Below, in pieces: positions 10,549 to 23,049 of a stretch of DNA of 64,000 nt (its first letter is position 1; each line of letters opens with the position of its first letter). This DNA is from Zanthoxylum bungeanum (Eukaryota; Streptophyta; Magnoliopsida; Sapindales; Rutaceae): assembly GCA_019454045.1 (NCBI GenBank), contig SKCR01007551.1, forward strand, positions 1 to 64,000, read 5' to 3'. Position numbers and translations under genes: made by a program. A model generated the notes under the pieces. The model was given only the letters and a program-made list of their open reading frames with translations. It did no database searches and was not told the DNA's origin.

Positions 10549-11836
10549 CTTGAGAACCCCAAGGAAATTTTGATTGCAAGTGAAGTAACCTCCGAAGAAA
10601 GGGAGAAACTATAAGAAGTGTTGGTCAGATATGCCAAAGTGTTTGCTTGGTCCTATGAGGATATGTCTGGGGTAGACAAAAACATTGCCCAACACACAAT
10701 ACCAACTTATCCGAATATGAGGCCAGTAAAACAGAAACTCCGACGGATGAGACCAGAATGGGCTGAGAAAATCAGAGAGGAAGTTAAGAAACAGATAGAT
10801 GTGGGGTTCCTAGAAGTAGTAAAATATCCAGAGTGGTTAGCTAATATAGTGCCGGTACCAAAGAAAGATGGGAAGGTCAGAATGTGTGTAGACTACAGAG
10901 ATCTCAACAAAGCTTGTCCGAAAGATGATTTTCCTCTGCCGCATATAGATGTTCTGGTTGATAGTGCGGCTTTATCTACTATGTATTCATTTGCAGATGG
11001 ATTTTCAGGTTACAATCAGGTTCTCATGGCTGAATAAGACAAACATAAGACTGCATTTGTTACTGAGTGGGGTACTTATTGCTACAAGGTTATGCCGTTT
11101 GGGCTTAAGAATGCAGGGGCTACTTATCAGTGGATGGCCACTACACTTTTCCACGACTTGATGCACAAAGAGATAGAGGTGTATGTGGATGACATGATGG
11201 TGAAATCAGAGACAAGAGTTCGGCATATTGAAGCATTGGAGAGGTTCCTTCAGAGAGTTGACAGATACAACTTGCGACTTAATCCCAAGAAGTGTGTGTT
11301 TGGAGTGACATCAGGGAAATTGCTTGGTCATACAGTGGGAATGGGCGGAATAGAGGTAGACTCCGAAAAGATCAAGGCAATCACAGAAATGCCTGCACCG
11401 AAGACAGAAAAAGAAGTCAGAGCATTCTTGGGAAAAATTCAGTACATCAGTCGGTTCATCGCCAAGTTAACATCAGTATGTGAGCCTATCTTCAAACTGT
11501 TGAGAAAAGATCAGCCAGTGAGATGGAATGAACAATGTCAGACAGCCTTCGACAAAATCAGAGAGTACTTGGTGAAGCCTCTTGTATTGAAACCTCCGAG
11601 ACCGGGCAGACCTTTGATATTGTATTTGGCTATAGAATCGGAAGCACTAGGAGCAATGATGGTACAGGCAGATGAGACAGGGGTAGAACATGCAGTTTAC
11701 TATCTGAGTAAGAAGATGCTCCCGTATGAGGCTCGGTATCAAGAAGTAGAGAAGATCTGTCTTGCCGTGGTATGGGCTTCCAGAAAGTTGCGACATTATT
11801 TCCCGTCATACAAGATCCAAGTAGTGGCAAAGAAAA
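10549..11836 (+). pseudogene. Reverse transcriptase and first RNase H of element 1
   Basis: Would copy element RNA into DNA and degrade the RNA strand. After a stop at 10612-10614 it reads through the FAWSYEDM entry motif, VPVPKKDGKVRMCVDYRDLN, FPLPHID and SFADGFSGYNQ to a stop at 11035-11037. It continues with YCYKVMPFGLKNAGATYQ, the catalytic YVDDMM and the first RNase H, which carries LGAMMVQ and the RHYF end. A frameshift at about 11837 closes the frame. Two stops and a shift make it inactive. Confidence 0.9.
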
Positions 11837-11837
11837 T

Positions 11838-12935
11838 CCTCTGAAATATCTTCATTCGGTGCCTTCACTAGTGGGGAAATTGGGCAGATGGTTGGTATTG
11901 CTGACAGAGTTTGACATTGAGTATCTCACCTCCAAAGTGATCAAAGGGCGAGCAGTAGCAGAGTTTATGGCATTGCAACCTGTTGAGGGGAATCAATATA
12001 AGTTTGAATTTCCAGATGAAGAGATCCAAGCGATAACAGTTCAGAGATGGAAGATATATTTTGACGGAGCAGTGAATTATAAGGGAGCCGGAATTGGGAT
12101 CATGATAGTAACCCCCGAAGGAGAGACTTTGCCTTTGGCCAAGAGGTTGACATTCAGAGTGACTAATAACATTGCCGAGTATGAAGCATGTGCTTTTGGT
12201 TTGACAGCATTGATTACCTTAAAGGCCGGGAGTGTGGAAGTCTACGGAGATTCTATGTTGGTAGTCCAGGAGATGCGAGGAGAATGGGAATTGAAAGAAG
12301 AACGGTTGAAGCCTTACCTCTTTCACCTTAAAAAGTTGGCACAGGTTATCCCCGAGTGTAAGTTTCGGCACTTACCGAGGGAAGAGAATCAGATGGCAGA
12401 TACATTGGCTACACTTGCAGCGACTTGGGAAAATCCAGAAAAGTTAGTGATGAGACCGTTGATACTGACAACAGCAAGCAAACCCGTTTATGAGATAGAA
12501 AGAATTCTAGAAGTTGAGGTCGACGACGGTAAACCTTGGTATTATGACATTCAGAGGTATCTGGAATATGGTGAACTCCCGGAAGGGGCAGGCAGAAAAG
12601 ACAGAATAGCCATCCAGAAGTTAGCTTCCCAGTATGTGACTTTGAAAGGGGAACTGTACAAGAGGCAAGCAAACGGTATTCCGTTGAAGTGTTTGAGAAA
12701 AGAAGAAGCCCAGCATGTAATGGAAGAAATACACGCCAGGGTGTGTGGTCCGCACATGAACGAGTTGAATCTATCCCGAAAGATAGTGAGACAAGGTTTT
12801 TATTGGTCAACCATGGAAACAGACTGCGCGAAGATGGTAAAGCACTGTCATGACTGTCAAGCACATGGTAATTTGAATCACTTACCGCACACAGAGTTGC
12901 ACGGGTTGTCAGAGTCGTGGCCTTTCTCAGCATGG
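11838..12935 (+). pseudogene. Second RNase H and integrase zinc domain
   Basis: Reads in a new frame after the shift at 11837. An RNase H fold begins near 12050 with IYFDGAVN, followed by NNIAEYEACAFGL, GDSMLVV and the ADTLATLA end. This extra RNase H marks the Tat lineage. The integrase N-terminal zinc domain follows, with the histidines of IHARVCGPH and the cysteines of HCHDCQ. A frameshift near 12925 separates it from the integrase core. Confidence 0.88.
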
Positions 12936-13468
12936 GGATTGATATGATTGGGGAAATTCGACCGAATGCATCAAATGGGCATCGCTTCATAGTAGTGGCA
13001 GTAGATTACTTCTCGAAGTGGGTGGAAGCCGAATCATTCTGTAATGTTACAACAAAGCAGATGACAAAGTTTATAGCTCGGAACATCATTTGTCGGTATG
13101 GTATGCCGCATCATGTAGTGACAGACAACAAAGTTCATTTTCAAGGAGAGACGAAGGCAATGTTACAGAGGTATGGGATAGGCCACCACAAGTCATCACC
13201 GTACAGGCCGCAGGCAAATGGGGCAGTTGAGGTAGCCAACAAGACTATAAAGACAATTTTAGCCAAGATAACAGAAAATTGCAGAGATTGGGCCGAGAAA
13301 TTACCGTATGCTTTGTGGGGGTACAGAACATCAGTAAGAACAGCAACAGAGGCCACACCTTACTCTTTGGTCTATGGAATGGAAGCAGTATTGCCAGTAG
13401 AAGTGGAAATACAGTCTATGAGGGTATTAGTAGAGGCAGAATTACCGGAACGGGAATGGGCCGCATAG
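12917..13468 (+). pseudogene. Integrase catalytic core
   Basis: DDE integrase: first Asp in GIDMIG, second in VVTDNKVHF, Glu in NGAVEVANK. Would insert the element DNA. All three acidic residues are still present. The frame ends at a TAG at 13466-13468 and is shifted from the domains on both sides. Confidence 0.87.
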
Positions 13469-13479
13469 AGGTTTAATCA

Positions 13480-13776
13480 GTTAGCACTATTGGATGAGAA
13501 GAGAACGAAGTCTTTGTATCACATGCATTGTATCAGAAGAGACTAGCCCGAGCATTCAACAAGAAGGTATGCCCCACCAGATCAGAAAGGGTGATTTGGT
13601 ACTTAAGCAGTCGAGGCCGTCGACGACAGATCCGAGAGGAAAATTCAGCCAACTGGGAAGGACCTTACATAGTGCAGAAGGTAATGGGAAATGGGGCAGT
13701 GAGGTTATCATACTTGGAAGGAAACGAGTTCACCGAGCCGATCAACGTAGACAGATTGAAGCAATACTTTTCCTGA
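13480..13776 (+). pseudogene. Integrase C-terminal domain
   Basis: Shifted frame with LALLDEK, YQKRLARAFN, GPYIVQKV and the polyprotein end NVDRLKQYF followed by TGA at 13774-13776. Element 2 keeps the same end but has lost most of this domain. Confidence 0.75.
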
Positions 13777-14560
13777 GGGAGAGAAGACTGAGCAGTCACC
13801 ACGGGAATTAGCAGAAGACCTAACCCAACGGAATAAGAAAATCATTCATGTATACACGTAACATTGCATTCTCTTCGTGTTTGTTTTTGTTTTGTGTTCG
13901 CATGTTCGAAGAAAGGAGAAAACGGCAGAAATGAGCCAAGCAGCGTCAGCGTAATTTCAGTTTTTGGGATGAGTCCCAAAGGGCGAGGCCCATATCAGCT
14001 TGGGGGCGAGGCCCATATCATGTCGGCTTGGGGGCGAGGCCCATATCGGCTTGAGGGCGAGGCCCCCGTTGTCGGTTGTAGCTCCGGGTCGAGGTGCCCA
14101 GGGTCGAGGTACCCACTACATTATCAGTTCGAGGGCGAGGTCCCTATGGTCAGCGGTGTTGGGTCGAGGTGCCCTTGTTTTCGGTTGTAGTTCCGGGTCG
14201 AGGTGCCCAGGGTCGAGGTACCCACTACATCATCAGTTCGAGGGCGAGGACCTTATGGTCAGCGGTGTTGGGTCGAGGTGCCCAGGGTCAATGTGCCCCC
14301 GTTGTCGGTTGTAGTTCCGGGTCGAGGTGCCCACTATATCATCAGTTCGAGGGCGAGGTCTCTATTGTCAGCGGTATTGGGTCGAGGTGCCCAGGGTCGA
14401 GGTGCCCCCGTTGTTGGTTGCAGTTATTGGGATGCGTCCCAGGATCGAGGTCCGCTACAGCACCAACTCAGCTCGAGGCAACAGCCGAGCCAGGTAAGTG
14501 AACATGTATTGCATAACTTTGATAGGATTGTTCAAAGTCACACACTGCACAAGTCCCATC
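13777..14560 (+). repeat. 3' UTR of element 1 with tandem GC-rich repeats
   Basis: Between the polymerase end and the polypurine tract. From about 13970 to 14450 it repeats GGGCGAGGCCCATAT-type and GGGTCGAGGTGCCC-type units, plus GGGATGCGTCCC-type small hairpins. The open frames here (about 100-135 codons in several frames) are products of the repetition. Element 2 carries a much longer array of related units in reverse. Confidence 0.8.
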
Positions 14561-14574
14561 AAATTGGGGGCGAC
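14561..14574 (+). other. Polypurine tract of element 1
   Basis: AAATTGGGGGCGAC directly precedes the TG of the 3' LTR. It would prime plus-strand DNA synthesis. Element 2 has a related tract at 25410-25422 in reverse. Confidence 0.75.
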
Positions 14575-15239
14575 TGTAGGCATTGCATTTTCGCATGTGA
14601 AACCCGATGATGAGTCTCAGTTGGAGGCTCTAGCTTTTTAGCTAAGGATATTGCGGGAAACGGAGGTCGGAAGGGGAAATTCAGAATAAGTACGTCATCA
14701 GATTCATTTCGCAAGTTCACTGTCTTCGTTAGTGTTGTGTTCGTTACTCGTCGTTCGAACGTCAGGCAGATTGCAGAAGTTCGTGTAGCATTCGAATGGG
14801 CGTTCGAACGGCTTCAGTGTTTCTGGTTTTGCTGCTAGCCTCGCACCCCAGCCCAATTAGCCCCCCAAAGCCCATAAAACACATCCCAATTAATAAAACA
14901 CATTTAAAACACATGGGAAATTAAATTAAATATTAAATTAAATATTAAGGTAAAAATTAATAATGTATTTGAATTAAATAAAATATTTAAACCATTTACC
15001 ATAAAACATAATATAATCATACCTAATTAAGACAAATCAAATATATTAACTTCCTAACTGAACAAATCACATACTAAATTAAAAAGATATCATGCCAAAT
15101 TAAAATCAATTATAACAAATTAAAGATATTGTATTCCTAATCTAAACCAAATTTGTCCCCCCTCAATCTTTGACTTTCCTTGCTCAACACAAAATCAAAT
15201 CCCTTCATTGTGAGACAAGGTGAAGCCCTAGTCATTCTC

Positions 15240-15247
15240 TATATAAA
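15240..15247 (+). promoter_or_regulatory. TATA box of the 3' LTR
   Basis: TATATAAA at the same place as in the 5' LTR. It could drive readout into the Copia 2 remnant. Confidence 0.65.
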
Positions 15248-15992
15248 CAACCCCTAACCAAGACATGCGGGGGCCTAGCTCATTGATACAAGAAAAAGCC
15301 TCTCTTAGTTCATTCACACAAGAAACACCCAAGCTTATTGACACAACTCTCCCTCACTCTCAATAACCGAAGATCACAAACCAAAGAACCTTCGTTGCCT
15401 TGACCAAAATACATCCCAAACAGCCCCTAACCATCACTGAAAACCACCTCCATAAACTCCCCACACATCACCGAAAATACACCCCCAAAACAACAGCCAA
15501 ATCCTCTTAAAACAGTCCCTAAAATCCTCAAAACAGTAACATAAAAAACTGCATTCATAATCCTTAAAATAATCACACAAGACTACACTAAAAACCCACA
15601 AAAAAAAACTCGGAACAGTCCGTTGAAATGTCAAAACAAGTGACCTGAACGGTGAGTAGCAAAGCAGGGACCGAACAGCAGCAGAACGGAGACCGAACAG
15701 CAAGCAAAACAGCAAAACAGTGAGCTAGGACGCTAAACCAGTGAATCGGAGAAGTCGAGGAGCTGTACCCTTCCGACGTCCGTGAAACGCAAGCCTGAAA
15801 GTTGGCAAAAAGTTAGACCTGATGGTATTTTCCACACTCGTTTTCCGTTTTATTTGTATTATTTATTGAGTATCGCTTGCATGATTGTCATGTTGAAATG
15901 CATGTTGTGACCCTTGAGTAGATAAATATGCATGAATTATGAGATGTTGTATGTTGTGGCTTTGGAATAAAATGAGAGATGTGTCAACTCTC

Positions 15993-16088
15993 GCGGTATA
16001 TCGGATGGAAACCCGGACATAAATTTCATAGCCGATTCCGAATGGACGGTAGTATGATCTGTACTCGGGATACAACTCCACGTACCGC
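15993..16088 (+). other. Structured leader module, copy 4
   Basis: Outer stem gcggta/taccgc and inner arm tcata/tatga, matching copy 1 at the same LTR position. Confidence 0.7.
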
Positions 16089-16172
16089 TTGAGTAAACGG
16101 CACCGTCTTTTGTTTTGTGTTGCTTTGGTTTATTTATTTTTCGTCACTTGAATTCTGCATGTTGCTTATTTA

Positions 16173-16710
16173 TGCATGATTCAATCGAGCGCATGGGCTT
16201 AGTAAGTGCAATGAAAGATCCCCTATGGGGAGGGGTTAAAGCCCTTTACCACGATGCTTTACCGCGCCGGTTGATGTGTGTTCGGTTGAATGCAAGATAC
16301 ATTCAATCGGGCATACTAAGTTTGATATTATTGTTTTTTAATTCTTTGTATGCATGATTCAATCGAGCGCATGGGCTTAGTAAGTGCAATGAAAGATCCC
16401 CTATGGGGGGGTTAAAGCCCTTTACCACGATGTTTTGCCGCGCCGGTTGATGTGTGTTCGGTTGAATGCAAAATACGTTCAATCGGGCATACTAAGTTTG
16501 ATATTATTGTTTTTTAATTCTTTGTATGCATGATTCAATCGAGAGCATGGGCTTAGTAAGTGCAATGAAAGATCCCCTATAGGGAGGGGTTAAAGCCCTT
16601 TACCACGATACTTTGCCGCGCCGGTTGATGTGTGTTTGGTTGAATGCAAGATATGTTCAATCGAACATACTGAGCTTGACATTATTGTCTTTATTCTTTA
16701 CGTTGCATGC
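16173..16710 (+). repeat. Tandem array of three 176-178 bp units in the 3' LTR
   Basis: Units start at 16173, 16351 and 16527. The second has lost two bases in its G run. Confidence 0.88.
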
Positions 16711-16724
16711 ATCAGGCCTGGTTC

Positions 16725-17065
16725 CGTTCAAACGTGTTCTCGAACGCTACACGAACGCGAACCTTCTGTTTACCGTTCGAACGCGTTCTCGAACGCTACG
16801 TGAACGCGCACGCACTTTCTTAGTCTTATCACGCATCAGGTCTGGTTCTGTTCGAACGCGTTCTCGAACGCTATACGAACGTGAACCTTCTGTTTACCGT
16901 TCGAACGCGTTCTAGAACGCTACGCGAACGCGCACGCACTTTCTTAGTCTTATCATGCATCAGGTCTGGTTCCGTTCGAACGCGTTCTCAAACGCTATAC
17001 GAACGCGAACCTTCTGTTTACCGTTCGAACGCGTTCTCGAACGCTACGCGAACGCGCACCCACTG
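16725..17065 (+). repeat. CGTTCGAACG palindrome array of the 3' LTR
   Basis: Same block as 2295-2640, with point differences. Confidence 0.82.
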
Positions 17066-17266
17066 AACTGAGTCCTTTTCATCAGATTTCATACATAATT
17101 GTTCCTAGTAGCTATCCCTACGTATGATGAACCTGATTGCCCCTCTGTATTACACAAGATTGTGTTGGTGTCATTCTTATGTATTCCCCACATGTATGAG
17201 TACAATGTGTTTAACATATTACAATTCATATACCTATGTCATGATAACATTTGGGTATTATTTCTT

Positions 17267-17362
17267 ATGGTATATCGGATGGAAACCCAGAGATAAATTT
17301 CGTAGCCGATTCCGAATGGACGGTAGTACGGTCTGTACTTGGGATACAATTCCACGTACCAC
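17267..17362 (+). other. Structured leader module, copy 5
   Basis: The outer stem is weakened (atggta/taccac). The inner arm tcgta/tacgg keeps five pairs with one G-U. Confidence 0.65.
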
Positions 17363-17698
17363 TTGGGAAGGTGCTCACATGTGTGCTTGTGTGGTTAGTA
17401 TGGGTGCTTGTGTTTTCTTGAGTATAATATGCCAATGAAGTTGTATGTTCGTCGTTACTTTGATGTACTTTCAAGCATGCAATCTTAGATGTGAAATATA
17501 TGTAAGTTTATGTGTAAGTTTTATTTTGTACATGTGAATTTAGAAGCATGATACTCTTGGAAATAAGTGTTACTTAAGCCTGATTAAATTATTACATAAA
17601 TCCTTTCATTACAAGTGGCATAAGTAAGAGACCATTCCGAACCCAACGGTTTGAGGTCTTCCCTTGCGAGGGGTGAGTGTGGCCTTAAATCTCATTTT

Positions 17699-17714
17699 CC
17701 CTGTTCACACCGGG
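17699..17714 (+). other. U5 hairpin of the 3' LTR
   Basis: CCCTGT, loop TCAC, ACCGGG: same hairpin with one unpaired position. Confidence 0.5.
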
Positions 17715-17819
17715 TGGCGACTCCATTATTCTCCGGTTTAGTCCCCCGTGGCTACTCCGTACTCCCGACCAGGTCGCGAGCCCGGGACAGCATACGTCGT
17801 CCAGTTCCTGTGTCCCACA

Positions 17820-17824
17820 ATGGT
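17820..17824. repeat. Right target-site duplication of element 1 (ATGGT)
   Basis: Matches 141-145 exactly. The last T is also the first base of the Copia 2 LTR, so element 1 landed at the very edge of that LTR. Confidence 0.92.
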
Positions 17825-19812
17825 GTTAGGAAACATAATCCCTAATATATTTCCAAATTTGTCCTCTTATGATCTAACCAAACATGTATTACTAGTCCTA
17901 AATTTATTCACAAATTAATTGAAATAAATCTAAGTTAACCACAACACAATTGGATACATTTCTTCTTGTAGAGATGCTCTCAATCAAACATAATTGATTG
18001 CTTAACTCAATAAGCAAATGCTCTTATTTATAGGAGGGGAATCAAGTTACTATAACATCATATGCATTACTTCATATTAGCTCACATGCATTTGGAAATA
18101 AGCCTTGGTTATTATGTAATCACATGCATTGATTACTATTTAATCACATATATTTGGATGCATAATGACTTTCTCTGACCCTTCCAAAAAATGTTATCAT
18201 CATGGGTGTACCATATGTTCATCATTTAACATTTTACTAATTGTTGTTATTTAACAACTCCTGTTGTTACTTAATAATTTCCAACATTTTACTAATTGTT
18301 GTTATTTAATTCGTATCATTTAATCGGTTAAACGATAATACATGCATTAGGAGATTTTGTCCGCTAATAATTATTGTGTATTTGTATTTTATACATAATA
18401 CGATTAGATACACATTAATTATTCGTCAAGTGAGATTTTGACTCATGCCATTAATATATGTATTTATTATTTATTGTAAATAAAAATACATATATAATAA
18501 TAATTACATTAATTAATTATTTGGATATTTAATTGTTAAATATTTAAATTATTAATTAATAATATTTTTCCATTAATGTGATGGAATTGTCTAGTTATTA
18601 TTGGTGCACATGGCAGGACTTTAATTACACTTTATTATGTCCTATTGATTGGCTAATATAAAGTGTAAATGCTTTTAATTTGATTAAAAATTGAAAAAGA
18701 CAAAAATACCCATCCAAGCCAAATTTCATTTTTTATATAAAAAAGAAAAAAAATTATTTTGGCTTATCTTCTTCTTCTCCTTAATGCTGTGAACCTCTCT
18801 AAAATGGGTTTCATGTTTTCTTGATAATTCAAGAAAAGAAAAGAAGGAAAAATCAAGAAAAAAAGTCTTAAGGAATTAAAGGATCAAGGTAATTCTACAA
18901 ACCCTTTTAGCTTAGTAATTATTTTACTTGTTTCTTGATGATCTAGTGAGATTTGGGGATTTTCTTCTTTTCATATTTTTGGGGCTTTTGTTGTGGTTAA
19001 TGGAGAATGAATAATGAAGAATGAAGAATGTGTGAAGTTGGTATTGGAGCTAATTAGTGTAATTTTGTTCCAATTTATTCAAATTATTGTTGGAAATAAT
19101 TGTTGCCATTCTAGAGTTGTTGATCCACTCTTAGATAGAAACAGTGTATCCGTCATTATTCGGGCAGCCATGAACTGCCCCGACACTATTGCGAAAAAAC
19201 AGTTTTTGTAAAAGTTTCGCGAGTTTTCAACTTTGTTTATGTTAAATTTTAATATTGAATAAATAGGTTTAGGTGAAATATGAATAAATTATTCATATTA
19301 GATATTGAATAATTTATTTGGTATTTTGAAAAAGTTTTAAAATATGATTTCACCCAGACCTGCGCTTCCGCTGCGCCCCATCGTCCAAAACCCCAACACC
19401 TTTAGCATCACTCCAAGATATCGATCATCAAATCTAAGTTTTGAGAAGCAGACAAGAGTCTAAAGGGTACAATGTGAGATTGAAATAATCTCAAGGGTCT
19501 CACACAATATCAAGACTGAGATATTAATTGTATTACCCTCAATAATCGCAAATGTACACATGGTATGAAAACATGTGCTATGGTATTCTCTCTTTTCCCA
19601 TGGAGCGCATGTCTCATAAAATACCGTACAGATTATAGTTCAGACAAACACAATATCTAACTCATATATAACATTAAGACAAGTAAGGTGAAACGAACTT
19701 ATTCACCTTAGGGCATATCACAGAGAAAATGACCTCATAACGACATTACTTAATTTTCAAGCTTGAGCTCTTTAAATTATCACTCAGATAATTAGTTTAA
19801 AAATTTATCTCA
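17824..19812 (-). repeat. Copia 2 LTR (3' LTR in its own orientation)
   Basis: Read on the minus strand it starts TGAGATAAATTT after a purine-rich tract and ends CCTAACA. About 1.99 kb, similar to the Copia 1 LTRs. A TATA box lies on the minus strand at 18025-18032. The right boundary is set only by the TG start next to the tract, because no second LTR exists in the window. Confidence 0.5.
18025..18032 (-). promoter_or_regulatory. TATA box in the Copia 2 LTR
   Basis: TATAAATA on the minus strand, preceded by CCCCTCC, about 200 bases before the LTR end. This leaves a short R-U5 region, as is common in Copia elements. Confidence 0.45.
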
Positions 19813-19823
19813 TCTCCCATTAA
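19813..19823 (-). other. Candidate polypurine tract of Copia 2
   Basis: TTAATGGGAGA on the minus strand next to the LTR start. Copia 1 has GTGGGAGAT at the same place. Confidence 0.5.
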
Positions 19824-19989
19824 CACAAAGTAATGGAGGCGATTGCCCGTGTGAGAGGACCAATCATTCACTTGTCCGACATACTTCTCATACTAACTAA
19901 TAATATACTTGTTTAAAACATGTATCAACATATTAACATTTAAGCATTGAATACAAACATCAATAAGTATTAACATTAGTAAACATTAT

Positions 19990-21300
19990 TTGGGAAAAAT
20001 ACATATCATAATATGTAAGCACATTAACATCTATGCAATCCCTGAGTTTTACATGTCTAACAAAGACATCTCTAGGAACATGCTTGGTCAATGGATCTGC
20101 TAGCATTTCTTGCATAGAAATGTACTTCATGTTTACCTCTTCTCGTGCAACTATGTCTTTCACAAAGTTATATTTAGTATCTATATGTTTCATCTTACAA
20201 TGGAATTTTGGGTCTTTTGTGTAGGCTATCGCTGCTTCACTATCACAGTTAACTTATACTGGACCAGAAGCTTAATTTGATATACCCAAATGATCCAAGA
20301 ACCTTTTCAACCACTCAGCCTCTTGTACTACCGATGAAAAGGCCACAAATTCAGCCTCCATTGTGGATAAGGCTATACAAGATTATTTCTTACTGCTCCA
20401 TGAAATGACACCATTGTTTATCAAGAAAATAAAATCGGAGGTAGATTTTCTTTCATCTAAATCTCCTCCCCAGTCAGCATCAGTATAGCTTCTCAATTAC
20501 ATATCATTTCCTTGATAACATAATGAGTAATCAGTTGTCCCTTTTAGATACCTAAATATTATTTTAACTGTTTTCCAATGTGCTAGTCCTGGATTGGATT
20601 GGTATCTACTTACTATTCCAACAGCGAAACAAACATAAGGTCTTGTACACAACATTGCGTACATTAAAATTCCAACTGCATTTGCATAAGAAACTTTCTT
20701 CATTTGTTCATTTTCCTGTGGAGTTTCAGGACACAATCTACGACTCAAAGCTTCAGTTCTTGTGATAGGAGTATCATTGGGTTTACAAGCCTGCATTTGG
20801 AAACGTTCAAGAATTTTCTTTATGTATGACTCTTGTGAGAGAGATAATAAATTCTTTGAACGATTTCTTGAGATCTTAACCCCAAGAATATATGCAGCTT
20901 CACCCATATCTTTCATCTCGAAGTTAAATGATAATCATTCTTTGATGTGTTTTACAAACTCTTTATCATTTCCAGCTATAAGTATATCATCCACGTACAA
21001 AGATAAGATAATGAACTTATCTTTATCTCTCTTGGTGTACACACAATAATCCTCATCTATCATTGTGAAATCATTCGAAATTATTGTATTGTGGAATCGT
21101 AAATATCATTGTCTAGACGATTGCTTGAGACCATATATAGACTTTAAAAGTCTACATACTTTCTCTTTTTCATTTTCTTTTATGAAACCTATTGGTTGTT
21201 CCATGTAGATTTCTTCATCAAGTTTTCCATTGAGAAAAGCAGTTTTTACATCCATTTGATGTAATTCTAGATCCATACTTGCTACTATAGCCAGAATCAA
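19990..21300 (-). pseudogene. Copia 2 reverse transcriptase and RNase H (broken)
   Basis: Reading leftward from 21300: HQMDVKTAFLNGKLDEEIYM and YGLKQ of reverse transcriptase, then KDMGEAAYILGVKI, LMYAMLCTRPYVCFAVG, and RNase H with STMEAEF and MLADPLTK near 20050. Many stops and shifts interrupt it (for example around 20270, 20390 and 20910-21100). It is the C-terminal half of a Copia polyprotein. Confidence 0.88.
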
Positions 21301-22285
21301 GCGAATTGAGGTAAACCTTACAACAGGTGAAAAATTCTTTTCGTGGTCAATTCCTTCTTATTGTGTATACCCTTTTGCTACAAGCTGTGTTTTATATCTT
21401 TCGATATTGCCAATTGGCATTACGCTTTATTTTAAGAACTCATTTGTTCTTGATAGCTTTACGTCATTTGGGTAGATCAACTAATTTCCAAACTTGGTTG
21501 GACCTCATTGACTCCATTTCTTCTTCCATTGCTTTCATATATTTTTCCTTAGCATGACACTGGAGACCCTCTTTTATATTTTTAGGTTCTTCATCCTCTT
21601 GAGGTAGAATCATAAAGGTTTCTCCTTCGATATCGAAACGACGTCGAGGAATGCCTATACGATTACTACTTCATAATTGGGATTCTAGTGGTGGAACTAA
21701 TTCCTCACTTTCCATATTATTCCCATTTGGATCGTGCACATTGCTCCCACTTGGATTATGTACATCTCTCCCACTCGGATCACGTAAACTAATTCATCAT
21801 TTTGAGTTTCATGTGAAACTGATTCATCATGTTTTCTCAAATTTCTCTCATTACTCCCACTTGAATTAGGTAAACCCGAGTGTTCACCAATCATGTGATC
21901 CATAGTTTCATATAAAGATAAATCTTGACCTATCTTTCCCTACTTAGGAAAATCATTTTCCAAAAAAGTGATATCTCGTGTTTCAAATTATGTCACGCCT
22001 CAACTTTCATGTTCACCTATGCAAACATATCATTTTGATTGTTTAGAATATCTTATAAAAATACATTTTTTTCCTCGTGGGCCTAACTTTCCATGTTCAT
22101 GAGAACGCACATGTACATAGACCGCACAACCCTAATGTTTCAGAAAGTGAATATCTGGTTTGCGACATGTCCATAATTGATATGGTGTGGTGGACACATA
22201 TTTTGATGGCACTCGATTAAGTACATATGTGGCAGTTAATAATGCATCACCCCAATAGGTTATAGGCAAATTTGCTTGTGCCATC
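21301..22285 (-). pseudogene. Copia 2 integrase end and linker to reverse transcriptase
   Basis: Fragments on the minus strand include ANLPITYWGDALLTATYVLNRVP near 22250 and KLGPRGKKCIF near 22070, both typical of the end of a Copia integrase, followed by a variable linker. The sequence is cut at 22285, where the family 3 LTR starts. The upstream part (integrase core, gag, other LTR) was not found in this window. Confidence 0.75.
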
Positions 22286-22759
22286 TGTAGGCATTTCATT
22301 TTTACATGAAGCCTGATGATGAGCCTCGCATGGAGGCACTATCCGATAAGTTGCGGAAGTTGCGAGAAACAGACGTCGGAAGGGAAAATTCAAAAAAATA
22401 AATACATCATCAAATTTAATTCATTTGTTTAGCCTCGGGTTCGCTCGATTAATCTCTGTTTTAAATGTTAGCCTCGGCCCAAAACCCCCGCAACCCACAA
22501 AAGCCCACAAGCCCATACACCCAAGCCACACGCCTACATCAAGACCCACAAACCCAAGCCCAATCCAAAATATTCAAATCACATTTAACAAATGCCAAAT
22601 CCAATTAAATCACCTTCCAAATTAAAAATATTTTGAATCTAATCCCTACAAAAAATACACAATATTTTTTCCCTAAATAAATTAATTAAATACACCACTT
22701 TATTGCTTGATTTATTTCATTTTGAAAACCCATGCATATGAGAAACCCTATCACACTAT

Positions 22760-22766
22760 TATAAAA
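22760..22766 (+). promoter_or_regulatory. TATA box of the family 3 LTR
   Basis: TATAAAA about 475 bases into the LTR, ahead of a CT-rich stretch, as in other LTRs here. Confidence 0.5.
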
Positions 22767-23044
22767 TGAGTCATGCACCAACCCTAACCTCTCTTCTTCT
22801 TCCCAACATTCACACGGCTCACTCAAACAACAAAAAACCCTAGTTTCCTCTCTCATTTGGACTCTCATTCACGGAATTCACAAAAAAATAATAAACCCTA
22901 AACTCATCTCTCTCGCCCCTCTCCCTAGAACCAAGAAAAATAAACCCTACACGCCCTCCTTCTCACTCGAACACAAAGAAAACAGAACCCTCTCTCATCT
23001 ACTACTCTCTCTCTCAACCACATGCCACACACATGCAGCCATTA

Positions 23045-23049
23045 CCTCC
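23045..23049. repeat. Left target-site duplication of element 2 (CCTCC)
   Basis: CCTCC precedes the terminal TG at 23050 and follows the terminal CA of the other LTR at 43554-43558. Confidence 0.9.

Larger units (their letters stand above)
146..17819 (+). mobile_element. Element 1: Tat-lineage Ty3/Gypsy LTR retrotransposon
   Basis: A 17.7 kb insertion bounded by ATGGT. The order is 5' LTR, primer-binding site, long leader, gag, protease, linker, reverse transcriptase, RNase H, second RNase H, integrase, 3' UTR repeats, polypurine tract and 3' LTR. The second RNase H domain after the reverse transcriptase block and the wording of the polymerase place it in the Tat (Ogre/Retand-like) lineage. 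A 3.2 kb solo LTR of its own family inflates its length. All reading frames carry stops or frameshifts, so it cannot make its own proteins. By eye the two LTRs differ at a few percent of positions over their first 280 bases, so the insertion is not very recent. Confidence 0.93.
14575..17819 (+). repeat. 3' LTR of element 1
   Basis: TGTAGG to CCCACA, 3245 bp, followed by ATGGT. It holds the same parts in the same order as the 5' LTR: TATA box at 15240-15247, structured modules at 15993 and 17267, three tandem units from 16173, and a palindrome block at 16725-17065. Confidence 0.93.
22286..23049 (+). repeat. Family 3 LTR, left part (5' end)
   Basis: Starts TGTAGGCATTTC and resembles the element 1 and element 2 LTR starts over the first ~120 bases (TGATGATGAGCCTC, GGAGGCACTA, GACGTCGGAAGGG), then diverges. 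It is interrupted at 23049 by element 2 and continues at 43559. Removing element 2 and one CCTCC copy gives one LTR of about 2.6 kb on the plus strand. Confidence 0.8.

Noticed and set aside
13864..14610. Overlapping 100-135 codon frames in the element 1 3' UTR
   Set aside because: All three frames are open because of the GC-rich repeats. No domain.
18700..19211. Plus-strand first exon look-alike (CT-rich leader, AAGGTAATTC donor, 65-codon frame at 19014-19211)
   Set aside because: It lies within the proposed Copia 2 LTR, has no recognisable domain and no continuation.
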